Origin: an uncultured bacterium
GTDB taxonomy: Bacteria; Bacteroidota; Bacteroidia; Chitinophagales; Chitinophagaceae
Assembly: GCA_903920455.1 (NCBI GenBank)
Contig: CAIXLY010000035.1
Location: forward strand, 30,490-94,489
Direction of reading: 5' to 3'
Length of the DNA: 64,000 bases
Shown here one piece after another: positions 34,259 to 43,190 of the stretch (position 1 is the stretch's first letter; every line of letters begins with the position of its first letter). A program made the position numbers and the translations under genes. The notes below the pieces were generated by a model that had not been told where the DNA came from, did not search any database, and saw only the letters and a program-made list of their open reading frames with translations.

Positions 34259-37078
34259 TTAAGCGCTAATACCCGATGCGTAGGAGGCATATACACGCTG
34301 TATACCGTCTCTGAGCTTAATGGTGTACTTCCAGCCCAATTCAGCGAGCTTAGAGACATCCATAAGTTTTCGAGGGGTACCATTGGGTTTTGTATGATCA
34401 AAAACAATACTGCCATTGTATCCTACGATGTCTTTTATGAGCAATGCAAGATGATTGATGCTGAGGTCCTCTCCAGTTCCGATATTGATTAAGCCCTCCT
34501 TATCGTATGATTGCATTAAAAATAGACAGGCATCGGCAAGATCATCCACGTGCAGAAATTCCCTGAGTGGTTCTCCATTGCCCCAAACCGTTACAGCTGG
34601 ATCGCCTTTAAGTTTAGCCTCATGAAATTTTCTAATCAGCGATGGAAGTACATGTGCATTCTGCAAATCATAGTTGTCATTTGGGCCATACAAATTGGTC
34701 GGCATTACCGATATGAAGTTGCAGTTGTACTGTGCACGGTATGCATCGCACAATTTGATTCCTGCAATCTTGGCGATGGCGTAAGGTTCATTGGTTGGCT
34801 CTAAAGAGCCCGTCAACAGATATTCTTCTTTAAGAGGCTGAGGAGCAAGTTTGGGATACACACAAGATGATCCAAGAAACATGAGCTTGGTTACTCCAGT
34901 TGCGTGAGCAGCATGAATAACATTGCTTTGAATCATTAGATTTTCATAGAGAAAGTCGGCACGAAAAGTATCATTGGCCTTGATGCCACCAACCTTTGCA
35001 GCAGCTAGAAATACAAAATCAGGCCGCTCAATTTCAAAAAATTCATTCACCCGCTGATCAAGAATTAACTCTGATGGATTGGGTGGAACTGGTCCGCAGG
35101 AAATGATAAACAAATTGGGGAAATCGTTGACAGGGATGATAATCTCATCAAGGCTTGCATTGCCCATCAAATAGTTAGTAATTCCCTTTTGTCCTTTTTG
35201 GTCGATATGCAATCCCTTCAATACCTTGGGCTTTCGAATATCAAATTCCATTACCACCACCTTTTTACCAGAGATAGCGAGAACTGCAGCAAGGTTGGTG
35301 CTGACAAAAGTTTTTCCTTCACCGCTTACACTAGATGTAACAAGGATGGAAGATTTCTCTTTGCGAGGAAGGATATATTGAAGATTGGTTCTCAGTATCC
35401 TAAACTGTTCCGAAATATACTTCCTGTCTTTCCCAGATACAATCAGTGCTTCTTTGTCATCAGAGTGCCCAACCTCACTGAGGATGGGAATATCTGAATA
35501 TTTTTCAAGATCCGCTCTTGAGGTGATTTTATCGTTCAAGTATTCCTTCAAGAAGGCAAACGCAATAGGTATAGCCAGCGCAATCAGAATGGCTGTAGTA
35601 TACATCGATCTTGGATTTGGACTAACAGGCCCGCCGCCGGAATACCCTGGCTCAAGGATCTGAATATTTGATAAGGTGGATGCAGTGCTGATGGACGTTT
35701 GAATCTTTCGCTGCAACAACGTAGAATACAATTCCTCCATTACTTTTTGTTGCCTTGTTATCTCCAACAGCCTTCTGTCTTTACTCGGCATTGACCTTAA
35801 CTCACTGCTTGCCATTTGTTCTGCCTGCTGCATTGATTTGAGCACCGACTGGTATGACTCACGCACTTGCCCCAGTGAAAGAAGGATTTCATTTCTGATC
35901 TTAGTCATTGACATGTCCAGATCGCGGATAATTGGATTGTCTTTGGGAATCGATTGCAATGAAATTTCTTTTTGCAACTGCAATTTGTTGTGCTCGGCAA
36001 TCAATGAACCTACTCCACCACCATCTTGAACACCTGCATTGGACGGAATACTCTTGCCAGCATTTTTTGAATCCCGGATATAGTTGATCAGAAATTCCAA
36101 CAGCTTCAACTTGATTGTCTGTTCAGAAATCTGCTGATTGGAAGACTGCATTTTTTCGTAAAATCCTGAGGCCTGCTGTGGCAGACCTACCACTTTATTG
36201 CCTTCTCTAAACCCTTGAAGCTGACCCTCTACACCAACAAGATCAGCTTTCGCCTGCATCAACTGATCGTCAATAAACGATAGGGCCCCATTAGCCCCTT
36301 CCCGTTTATCCTGCAAACTAAATTCCTGATAGGCTGCAAGAAATCCATTGACCGCATCTTCTGCAACCCTGGCGTTTTCCGAATAAAAAACAAAGCTCAA
36401 TACATTGGCACCTTTTGAAACTGCACCCACTTGAATTTGTCCGGCTAGTGATCGAGCTAAGTCTTTTTCAGGCGTCCAATTGCAAATGAACTCATTAGCC
36501 ATACCAAAATTAGTGACCGATTTGTCCATGATGAAGCGACCAGCAGCTGTCTCAAATGCCTGGCCGAATGCATGCTTTAGCTCACCTTCATTGATGATGA
36601 AATGATTGTTATCAACTGCTTTAATTTCAAGAGAGAATCCAGAGGCAGAATCAGCAACAGAAAGTATTCTTAACTGAATCGGACTGGAAGGATTATGTAT
36701 GAGTCGGTTGCGCACACTGCCTTTGTAATAGTAGCTCTGCTGCATATTGGCTTTTCGCACTGCGATTCTTGCCATAGCAGTTGACCGAATCAATTCGATT
36801 TGATCATCCATCGCTTTGGCATTTACTGTAGTCGTAACAATATCCCCAAGTTTATCTCCTGATCCCGATGAGCCGATGGGCTTATCCATTTTGATCAACA
36901 CTTTTCCTGATGCAGAATATACTGGGTTGATATAACGAAGTCTTGCGTAAGTAATCCCATAAGCTAGTAATACCGCCAAGACCAGCCAGGGCAGTAAATA
37001 CAAGTACCTGAAGAGATATTCACGCGGACTAAATTCTACCGGAGCCTTCGGTCTTCTAATTATATTTTCATTTTGCAT
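34259..37078 (-). CDS. Chimeric ORF: Wzz/Wzc tyrosine autokinase joined to the C-terminal part of GDP-L-fucose synthase
   Basis: A 939-residue frame made of two broken genes. Residues 1 to about 670 are a polysaccharide co-polymerase/BY-kinase: a membrane segment near 30-48, a Wzz domain, coiled-coil, a second membrane segment near 500-520, Walker A SVSGEGKT (584-590) and Walker A' VVMEFDIRKPK (608-618). It stops at NPSELIL before Walker B and lacks the C-terminal Tyr cluster. From about 674 (DQRVNEFFEIERPDFVFLAA) it is GDP-L-fucose synthase without its first 55-65 residues and its GxxGxxG. SSCVYP and YAIAK (Tyr766, Lys770) are kept. The junction is at about 35033-35077. It is best explained by a deletion that removed the intervening glycosyltransferase and gmd region, or by misassembly. 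Neither half should have its full activity. Confidence 0.9.
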   Translation of the reverse strand: MQNENIIRRPKAPVEFSPREYLFRYLYLLPWLVLAVLLAYGITYARLRYINPVYSASGKVLIKMDKPIGSSGSGDKLGDIVTTTVNAKAMDDQIELIRSTAMARIAVRKANMQQSYYYKGSVRNRLIHNPSSPIQLRILSVADSASGFSLEIKAVDNNHFIINEGELKHAFGQAFETAAGRFIMDKSVTNFGMANEFICNWTPEKDLARSLAGQIQVGAVSKGANVLSFVFYSENARVAEDAVNGFLAAYQEFSLQDKREGANGALSFIDDQLMQAKADLVGVEGQLQGFREGNKVVGLPQQASGFYEKMQSSNQQISEQTIKLKLLEFLINYIRDSKNAGKSIPSNAGVQDGGGVGSLIAEHNKLQLQKEISLQSIPKDNPIIRDLDMSMTKIRNEILLSLGQVRESYQSVLKSMQQAEQMASSELRSMPSKDRRLLEITRQQKVMEELYSTLLQRKIQTSISTASTLSNIQILEPGYSGGGPVSPNPRSMYTTAILIALAIPIAFAFLKEYLNDKITSRADLEKYSDIPILSEVGHSDDKEALIVSGKDRKYISEQFRILRTNLQYILPRKEKSSILVTSSVSGEGKTFVSTNLAAVLAISGKKVVVMEFDIRKPKVLKGLHIDQKGQKGITNYLMGNASLDEIIIPVNDFPNLFIISCGPVPPNPSELILDQRVNEFFEIERPDFVFLAAAKVGGIKANDTFRADFLYENLMIQSNVIHAAHATGVTKLMFLGSSCVYPKLAPQPLKEEYLLTGSLEPTNEPYAIAKIAGIKLCDAYRAQYNCNFISVMPTNLYGPNDNYDLQNAHVLPSLIRKFHEAKLKGDPAVTVWGNGEPLREFLHVDDLADACLFLMQSYDKEGLINIGTGEDLSINHLALLIKDIVGYNGSIVFDHTKPNGTPRKLMDVSKLAELGWKYTIKLRDGIQRVYASYASGISA

Positions 37079-37088
37079 GTAGTTGATG

Positions 37089-37922
37089 TTACCTTGAAAT
37101 TAGATTGACGAGTATAGTTAGTGCTGAAAGCAGACCCATGCCTAAGCTCACATTGCGCATCCATGATTGATCTGCGGAATTCACTTTGCCCTTTCGCATG
37201 TCTACAAAAACAATATCATTCTGCTGCAGATAATAATATGGGGAATTAAAAACGTCAGGCTTGGTAACATCTATGCGTGCAAACACCCGCTTACCATCTT
37301 TCTCTCTTATTACTAGAATATTATCCCGCTTCCCAAAAAAGGTCATGTCGCCAGCAAGTGTGAGCGCTTCAAAAATATTTGTGTTTGCCCGTGTCAGTGG
37401 ATAAACGCCGGGGCTATTCACATCTCCAAACACAGTAATTTTCAGATTGATGAATCGAATCACATAATATGGATTGGTCAGGAACTTATCTTTAAGCTGA
37501 TTGTTCAATAGCTTGGTAAGTCCCTCTTTGGTCTGTCCTTCTACATAGAGTTTCCCTATTTGCGGGAAAAAGATCATTCCTTCATTATCAACCTCATAGA
37601 CATTGCCTGCGCTGCTTACTCCACTACCTGGCAAACTAGCTTGCGACATATCAGCTACCGTTGACGGTATAGAGCCTGTATTAAACATTGCACTTGCTGC
37701 GGCATTATCACTAAAAACAGCAACACTGATTTGATCTCCCTTCTGCACTTTCTGCTCCGGTACATTAAACTTGCTATACTTCGACGAATCAATGTCGCCC
37801 TGCAGGTACTGCAGTTGTTTATAGGTAGTGCAAGAGGATAGAAAAGTGGTTAGGGAAAAAATAAGAGCCGAAATTGAAATGAATGTTTTCAATGAAATTT
37901 TTTTAAATATTTTTTCGCTCAC
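37089..37922 (-). CDS. Wza-type polysaccharide export lipoprotein
   Basis: Outer-membrane polysaccharide export protein (Poly_export/SLBB family). 277 residues. It has a lipoprotein signal with LSSCTTYKQL, the export domain QKGDQISVAVFSDN, an SLBB-like segment ITVFGDVNSPGVYPL, and a C-terminal membrane helix (RNVSLGMGLLSALTILVNLI). The start is a GTG at 37922. It is 10 bases upstream of the kinase gene and 56 bases after the UpxY gene, so all are one operon. It would form the exit channel of a capsule exporter whose synthesis genes are missing here. Confidence 0.93.
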   Translation of the reverse strand: MSEKIFKKISLKTFISISALIFSLTTFLSSCTTYKQLQYLQGDIDSSKYSKFNVPEQKVQKGDQISVAVFSDNAAASAMFNTGSIPSTVADMSQASLPGSGVSSAGNVYEVDNEGMIFFPQIGKLYVEGQTKEGLTKLLNNQLKDKFLTNPYYVIRFINLKITVFGDVNSPGVYPLTRANTNIFEALTLAGDMTFFGKRDNILVIREKDGKRVFARIDVTKPDVFNSPYYYLQQNDIVFVDMRKGKVNSADQSWMRNVSLGMGLLSALTILVNLISR

Positions 37923-37978
37923 AGTGTTGTGATATTAAATATTAAAATAAATGAAAGTCTGTAAACTCCTTTGCAGTG

Positions 37979-38485
37979 CTATGAAATCTTAACCACTGTT
38001 TTTCTATCAAGCTTTGCTGTTAACACAAATCCCAAGCTGTCAATTCTCACTTCGATTGTATTATTTCCAAGGATGCGGGTTATACTTCCGGTAGCACCCA
38101 TCATAACCCCTGCATTTAACATCACATTGTCAGACGTTTTAAGTTCTATACTGCCTACTTGAACTTCCTCGTATTCGGACATGAATTTCTTGATTTCAAT
38201 AATCTCTTCATCTCTAACAATGGCAGGCTTGCTGTTCCAGTATACAAAATTCAAAACACCATCAACAAAACGAACTTCTGACCTAAGACTTTCGGTTACC
38301 CTCACAAATACGTAGCTTTTAAACAAGGGCTCTTCAACTGTCTTGATTCTATCGCTCCATTTTCTCCTCACTTTATTAAGCGGACAATAAGATTCAAACC
38401 CCCTTTCAACAAGAAGCTTATGTACTTTTTTTTCCCACCTTGGTTTGGTATAGATTGCGAACCAATGTTGATCGGTAGTTTTCAT
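37979..38485 (-). CDS. UpxY-type NusG-like antiterminator
   Basis: NusG N-domain paralogue of the UpxY group, which lets polymerase read through the leader of its own capsule operon. 168 residues. The NGN domain begins HWFAIYTKPRWEKKVHKLL, with ESYCPLNKVRRKWSDR and SYVFVRV, and a C-terminal KOW-like part (NVMLNAGVMMGATGSITRIL). It is first in the leftward capsule operon, its usual place. A structured leader with a 38571-38610 hairpin precedes it. Confidence 0.92.
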   Translation of the reverse strand: MKTTDQHWFAIYTKPRWEKKVHKLLVERGFESYCPLNKVRRKWSDRIKTVEEPLFKSYVFVRVTESLRSEVRFVDGVLNFVYWNSKPAIVRDEEIIEIKKFMSEYEEVQVGSIELKTSDNVMLNAGVMMGATGSITRILGNNTIEVRIDSLGFVLTAKLDRKTVVKIS

Positions 38486-38570
38486 GAATTTTTTTTATGG
38501 CTTCGCCACCTCAGTCACATCGCTCAGTTTACACTGAAATAATGAGTGATTAGCCTTACTACAATATAGT

Positions 38571-38610
38571 ATTCTCGCTCGCCAGAAGATGCATCTGGCA
38601 GTCGGAGAAT
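38571..38610 (-). promoter_or_regulatory. Structured leader hairpin upstream of the capsule operon
   Basis: A 40-base two-part stem: ATTCTC (38571-38576) with GAGAAT (38605-38610), an internal loop, then GCCAGA (38581-38586) with TCTGGC (38594-38599) around AGATGCA. It lies 86-125 bases upstream of the UpxY start. UpxY proteins need their own leader, so this is a candidate recognition or pausing element. A smaller CAGT-ttac-ACTG hairpin is nearby (about 38525-38536). Confidence 0.45.
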
Positions 38611-38759
38611 TGCACAATGAGGCAAAGAGGAACTTGTATTTTTTCTTGCCCACATAAGTGGATTGGTTTTTATAGAATTTGGATAGGATACATTGATCAT
38701 GCTAAGCCAATGGCACATGATTCAGCGTATACAAATATAACCTTTTAACAGGTTGGGAA

Positions 38760-38895
38760 CAAGGGAGTTGAATATAAGGGACAGGGGACAAGGGACAAGG
38801 GACGAGGTCGTAGATGCTTAACGAACGAAGTGAGTTAGCATCGCAGATCCCGAGAGGGCGAAGCCCGATTCGGGAGAGGTTTAGAGAGGTTGTGC
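38760..38895. repeat. Composite dispersed repeat with nested palindromes
   Basis: Begins with GGGACAGGGGACAAGGG units, continues GAGGTCGTAGATGC, a GATGCTTAAC...GTTAGCATC stem-loop and a TCCCGA...GGC-gaa-GCC...TCGGGA nested hairpin (about 38847-38877), and ends with GAGAGGTTTAGAGAGGTT of the other repeat type. GAGGTCGYAGATSC is shared with the array inside ricT (AGGTCGCAGATCC), so both repeat types and the palindrome are parts of one modular element. Confidence 0.8.
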
Positions 38896-38902
38896 TGGGG
38901 AT

Positions 38903-38937
38903 AAAAAAAGCGCAAATTTTTTAAATTTTGCGCTTTT
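38903..38937 (-). terminator. Intrinsic terminator of the M28 peptidase gene
   Basis: AAAAGCGCAAA (38906-38916) pairs with TTTGCGCTTTT (38927-38937). Read on the minus strand, the stem is followed by a T-run (complement of A at 38903-38909). It is 69 bases past the peptidase stop. Confidence 0.75.
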
Positions 38938-39005
38938 GTAAGTTTCAAACTTAATTACTAATTCTACCTAAGGAAGAATACCGCTAGGTGTTAAGAGACA
39001 GTCAT

Positions 39006-40541
39006 TTAATCAAGTGGAATATCACGCTTTAGCATTGCCTCTCGATTTGCCATTTCCCAGGCAGTATAGAATACAAGCTGGGCACGTTTTGCCAATAATG
39101 GGTAATTGATCTTATCGGGGGTATCGGTTGGCTTATGGTAATCGGCCTGGAGCATCCCATCGTAATAAAAGATAATTGGCACTCCTTTGCGGGCGAAATT
39201 AAAGTGGTCACTCCTGTAATAGATGCGATTTTGATCATTGGGGTCATTGAATTTATAATCAAGCACCAAATTCAGATATTTTTTGTTTGCACCTTCACTG
39301 ATGGGCTTCAATTCAGAGCTGAGCTTATCATCGCCAACTACATAAACATAGTTTAGCGTATCAGCTGAAGTCCTTTCGGTATCTGTTCTTCCGATCATGT
39401 CAATATTCAAATCAGCAGTAACCTTATCCATTGGAATCGATGGATTATCTGAAAAATATTCCGAACCCCAGAGTCCCTTTTCCTCGCCACTCACAGCCAT
39501 AAACATCACATTTCGGCGAGGGCCCTTTCCTTCTGCTTTTGCCTTTACAAAAGCCTCTGCGATTTCAAGTATTCCAACAGTACCAGAGCCATCATCATCA
39601 GCACCATAATAGATGACATCCCCCCTTTTGCCGAGGTGATCATAATGAGCAGTGAGCACCAACCATTCATCTTTTTTATCTGATCCCTCGAGATAGGCCA
39701 GTACATTGCTGCTCTCCAATTGAATTATTTTTTTTGCATAACCCAATTGCAGGTTGGCGGTGATGCTTGTTTTTTCAACCTTGCCAGACTTGGCTGCCTC
39801 TTTCCATGCCTTCCAGGAAGAGTCATTTCCAACAATTGCATTTGCGGTAGCATCAGAAACTATGAATGTATTTGGAAATTGTACTGCTTTGTATAGGTCA
39901 ACATATTGATTTCCAGCACCTAAGGGCTCCTTCCGAGGAAATCCCGTACCGGTAATGATTACAGCAGCTGCGCCTTTTTCTCGCGCTGCTGTGATTTTTC
40001 CATACATGCTCATTGAAGATCGAAAGCCGGGAACAGAAGGCTTGAATCCACTTGGGGCACCATCCAGCAAAAGGACCAGTTTACCAGAAACATTTACTCC
40101 GGCATAATCATCAACTCCTTGGTCGACTATACCATGCCCGACAAAAACCAATTCGGAAAAATAGTCTGTGGCGCTTTTATTCCACTGTGAAACTGGACTA
40201 AAATCTTTGTACGCTTCAAAAGGCTTGCCATTGAGCACCAATTCAGTTTTGCCCGGCTCATCTTTGTATACAGGAAAAAATTGTTGGAAGCTTTCTTTGA
40301 TAGCAGGCTTTAAGCCAAGCGATTTAAAATGATTTTCGATGTATGCCGCAGCCTTGCGCTGACCTTCGGTTGCAGTTTCACGACCCTCCATTTCAGCGCC
40401 AGCAACAATATAAAGGTGTTTACTCAAGTCGGCTGCCGTGATGGTTGACGCATATTTTTTAGGGTCAGCAAGCTTGGTTTTTTGAGCAAAAGTAGAAGTG
40501 AAAAAAAGCAAAAGGAATGATAGGTTCAATACTGTCTTCAT
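39006..40541 (-). CDS. Exported M28-family zinc aminopeptidase
   Basis: Secreted metallopeptidase of 511 residues. A signal peptide (1-19, ending TFAQ) is followed by a PA-type lid domain (about 140-270, with GKLVLLLDGAP) and the M28 catalytic domain. Zinc-site segments are YDHLGKRGDVIYYGADDDGSG split as H and D ligands, VSGEEKGLWGSEYF with the catalytic Glu pair, LNIDMIGR and YRSDHFNFARKGVP with the last His. It probably digests peptides in the periplasm or outside. It has its own terminator and no operon partner. Confidence 0.93.
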   Translation of the reverse strand: MKTVLNLSFLLLFFTSTFAQKTKLADPKKYASTITAADLSKHLYIVAGAEMEGRETATEGQRKAAAYIENHFKSLGLKPAIKESFQQFFPVYKDEPGKTELVLNGKPFEAYKDFSPVSQWNKSATDYFSELVFVGHGIVDQGVDDYAGVNVSGKLVLLLDGAPSGFKPSVPGFRSSMSMYGKITAAREKGAAAVIITGTGFPRKEPLGAGNQYVDLYKAVQFPNTFIVSDATANAIVGNDSSWKAWKEAAKSGKVEKTSITANLQLGYAKKIIQLESSNVLAYLEGSDKKDEWLVLTAHYDHLGKRGDVIYYGADDDGSGTVGILEIAEAFVKAKAEGKGPRRNVMFMAVSGEEKGLWGSEYFSDNPSIPMDKVTADLNIDMIGRTDTERTSADTLNYVYVVGDDKLSSELKPISEGANKKYLNLVLDYKFNDPNDQNRIYYRSDHFNFARKGVPIIFYYDGMLQADYHKPTDTPDKINYPLLAKRAQLVFYTAWEMANREAMLKRDIPLD

Positions 40542-40650
40542 AAATTAACAAGGTTTAGTTTTTGAAAAAGCTGACCTAGGCTTTTCTTTTATAAGTAAAA
40601 AGATGGTCAATAGTAATCTACCCAACAATTAGAATTTTTAAAGTGCGTGG

Positions 40651-41073
40651 TTATATTTTACCTACCCGCAATGCGTGCCTTCCACCTTCAAATTTAGTGG
40701 CAATGAACTCGTCTGTCATTTGTAGGGCATCATCTATAGATACAAAACGAGCAGGAATACAAATCACATTGGCGTCGTTGTGCGAGCGGGCAAGAACTGC
40801 AATTTCCTTTTCCCAACATAGTGCAGCTCTTATTGCCGCATGCTTATTGGCAGTAATACAAACTCCATTTGCAGAACCACAAATGAGTACTCCCATTTGA
40901 GACTTACCCTGCTCCACTGAAGCAGCTACGGCATGCGCATAGTCGGGGTAATCGCAGGAAGTTTCGGTAAAGGTTCCGCAATCTTCCACATCATGACCAG
41001 CACTGATCAAATGATCCTTGATTGCTTCCTTGTAATTGAACCCTGCATGATCTGATCCTATTGAAAGTTTCAT
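40651..41073 (-). CDS. rpiB: Ribose 5-phosphate isomerase B
   Basis: Interconverts ribose 5-phosphate and ribulose 5-phosphate in the pentose phosphate pathway. 140 residues. GSDHAGFNYKE opens the fold, and Cys65 in LICGSANGVCITANKH is the catalytic base of the RpiB type. DYPDYAHAVA follows the usual pattern. 70 bases separate it from tatC upstream on the same strand. Confidence 0.95.
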   Translation of the reverse strand: MKLSIGSDHAGFNYKEAIKDHLISAGHDVEDCGTFTETSCDYPDYAHAVAASVEQGKSQMGVLICGSANGVCITANKHAAIRAALCWEKEIAVLARSHNDANVICIPARFVSIDDALQMTDEFIATKFEGGRHALRVGKI

Positions 41074-41143
41074 GGTATATATTTTTTCTTTGGGGCAGTA
41101 GAGTTAAAAATAGTTCAATTTTTATTCCTGTTCACCGACTATC

Positions 41144-42004
41144 TTATTCCCATTCAGCATCTCTCTTCTTCTGAATTCTAGCAGCAATGAAAATACTTAT
41201 CTCGTAAAGCATCACCAATGGTATCACCACAATCAGCTGTGAGCCCCAATCCGGCGATGGCGTAATGATAGCCGCAAGGACCAACAACACTACGTAGGCA
41301 TACTTCCTGTATTCTCTAAGGAACCCGGGTGTGATAATACCAAGCTTAGACAAGAGCCAGGTTGCCATTGGCAATTCAAAGGCAATGCCAGCTCCCAATG
41401 TGATATCGATGAGTGTGTCTAGATAATCTGATAATGTTGGCCGATAATCAATGGCGCCCATTGCGCCGATTGTATAATTAGATAGAAAGTTAAAGGTGAA
41501 TGGGGCCAACATGAAATAGCCAAAAGCTGCACCAATAAAGAAAAACATGCTTACCCAAAAAATAATGCCTTGCGTATACTTCAGCTCACTTGGCTTAAGA
41601 GCTGGTTTGATAAATTTCCATACCTCCCAAAACACAAAAGGAAGAGCAAGTAGTATTCCACCAGAAATGGCAATGGTAATACTTGACATGAATGTTCCAC
41701 TAATTGATGTCACCTGAAGATTCATCTTCATTGGCGGCATACACAAAGAATCGCCCATCCCCAGCAAGTGACTCAGTTTACAGAAGACCCGATAGGAAAT
41801 AAAATCATTATGCGTAGGTCCCATAATGACCTGATCAAATATCTCATCGATATAAATAAAAAACAGAATTGCACTACTCACAATTGCAATAGCAGATCGA
41901 ACAATATGCCAACGCAAGATTTCAAGATGATCAATAAAGCTCATCTCCGATTCCTCACCGCCACCTGTTCTTAGACGCTTAAAAAATGATCTTTCGTTTG
42001 ACAA
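41144..42004 (-). CDS. tatC: Sec-independent protein translocase TatC
   Basis: Core membrane receptor of the twin-arginine export pathway. Up to 286 residues with six membrane segments. Family sequence begins MSFIDHLEILRWHIVRS (ATG at 41944). Upstream of it an open frame reaches a TTG at 42004 encoding NERSFFKRLRTGGGEESE, which resembles the N-terminal extension of Bacteroidetes TatC, so the longer form is listed. If initiation needs ATG, the protein has 266 residues. tatA is not adjacent. Confidence 0.92.
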   Translation of the reverse strand: MSNERSFFKRLRTGGGEESEMSFIDHLEILRWHIVRSAIAIVSSAILFFIYIDEIFDQVIMGPTHNDFISYRVFCKLSHLLGMGDSLCMPPMKMNLQVTSISGTFMSSITIAISGGILLALPFVFWEVWKFIKPALKPSELKYTQGIIFWVSMFFFIGAAFGYFMLAPFTFNFLSNYTIGAMGAIDYRPTLSDYLDTLIDITLGAGIAFELPMATWLLSKLGIITPGFLREYRKYAYVVLLVLAAIITPSPDWGSQLIVVIPLVMLYEISIFIAARIQKKRDAEWE

Positions 42005-42091
42005 AAATTCGAGTTTATTAAGAAAAGCGAAGTTAAGATAAAGGGGTGAAGGAACAAGGGAAGAAGAAGCTTAACTGCAGAGTCGCAATGG

Positions 42092-42826
42092 CTAAAATTC
42101 GACTCCCTCAATCTGTATGCTTACCACCTTCCATGCTTCATTGCAGTAGGCCAGTTCAATCTCCCAAAGACCTCTAATAATTTGACAGTGGCTTTCAAAG
42201 CAATACCCCGTTTCATGCCTACCTCGAAACAAAACCCTGTTATTAACTAATTTTTTGTCAACAAAACTGACCGCTAAGCTGGAGATGGAAGTATAGCGCT
42301 GCTGATACCTTCCGATTAAATAATGAAGCTCTGGCTCAGAGAGGTTATCAAATGCGTTCAATTTAACCCGCTTGTTGATAAATTGAAAATGGGTAATCTT
42401 TTCCTTATTCAAAATGGGAGTTAACACCGATTGCATGAGTTGATCCGGACTCCCTGCTAGCATATTGTCTGCAATGCTGTCATACACGAAACAGAAATGC
42501 ATCTCGGGCGGATGGGGAGGTAGCTCCATCTCCAAAATAACTGTAGCTATGAAATCATAACGTGCCCTTCTGCTTTCCTCCGCATCATTAAACACCAAGA
42601 GGATGCGGTGATACCTCATGGCAATCATCCACCTTTCCAAGAGATTGTTTATCTCTAAGTCTGACAACTCGTTGGAGGGATAGATTTTTTCGTGAAAGCT
42701 GATCTTCTTTTTAATTGTTTGTCCGACTGACAGTGGAATAGCCCGACTTGGATGAGTTAACATCAACTCATCTTTGATTTGATCATTGAGACGATTGATC
42801 GAATTAAATTGGAAGTAATTTGACAT
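42092..42826 (-). CDS. Conserved-looking hypothetical protein (244 aa)
   Basis: Not recognised. 244 residues, soluble, without signal peptide or membrane helix, from the ATG at 42826. It appears to have two halves: an N-terminal part rich in acidic and basic residues (NLLERWMIAMRYHRILLVFND) and a C-terminal part that could be a small sensor- or NTF2-like domain (RGRHETGYCFESHCQIIRGLWEIELAYCNEAWKVVSIQIEGVEF in outline: alternating strands with Trp and Cys). It lies alone between tatC and divergent yidD. Codon use is like its neighbours. Confidence 0.7.
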   Translation of the reverse strand: MSNYFQFNSINRLNDQIKDELMLTHPSRAIPLSVGQTIKKKISFHEKIYPSNELSDLEINNLLERWMIAMRYHRILLVFNDAEESRRARYDFIATVILEMELPPHPPEMHFCFVYDSIADNMLAGSPDQLMQSVLTPILNKEKITHFQFINKRVKLNAFDNLSEPELHYLIGRYQQRYTSISSLAVSFVDKKLVNNRVLFRGRHETGYCFESHCQIIRGLWEIELAYCNEAWKVVSIQIEGVEF

Positions 42827-42950
42827 GCTGTACTGTTTTGATAAAATTCAATACAGTTGGAGCTTTGAACAAGTCAATTTAACCAATGATTAGCGGTATT
42901 ATTCTCTTGCTTTTCGGGTGTTTGGACAGGATTTAATAGCTTTACATCAG

Positions 42951-43190
42951 ATGAGTTCGCTTAAAATCACCTGGAGGGCATTTGTTATCTACCCATTTAT
43001 TTTACTGATAAAAATCTATCGGCTAGTGATTTCGCCATGGATAGGACCAAGGTGTAGGTATACGCCCACCTGCTCCAGATATGCCATGGACGCTTTAAGA
43101 AAGTATGGAATAATTAAGGGCCTTGGAAAGGCCCTTAAAAGAATTTCGAGCTGCCACCCCTGGGGCGGAAGCGGTTATGATCCTGCTTGA
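42951..43190 (+). CDS. yidD: Membrane protein insertion efficiency factor YidD
   Basis: Small membrane-associated helper of YidC-dependent insertion. 79 residues from the ATG at 42951. Signature sequence [21 protein letters not shown], then [10 protein letters not shown] at the C-terminus. A GTG at 42918 would add 11 non-family residues. Its last 16 bases overlap the 3' end of sodA on the opposite strand. It is usually found in the rpmH-rnpA-yidD-yidC block; here it is separated by sodA and tadA and inverted. Confidence 0.94.
   Translation: MSSLKITWRAFVIYPFILLIKIYRLVISPWIGPRCRYTPTCSRYAMDALRKYGIIKGLGKALKRISSCHPWGGSGYDPA

Larger units (their letters stand above)
38486..39005. other. Gene-free 520-bp region upstream of the capsule operon
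   Basis: No credible gene. From right to left it holds the terminator of the M28 peptidase gene (38903-38937), a composite repeat (38760-38895) and the structured leader of the UpxY operon (38486-38760). Confidence 0.6.

Noticed and set aside
34259..37078. Wzc-fucose synthase frame taken as a true bifunctional protein
   Set aside because: Both domains lack essential parts at the junction (Walker B and Tyr cluster on one side, NAD-binding start on the other), so a designed fusion is improbable.
38524..38718. 64-residue leftward frame in the UpxY leader
   Set aside because: It overlaps the structured hairpin, has no family features and unlikely composition.
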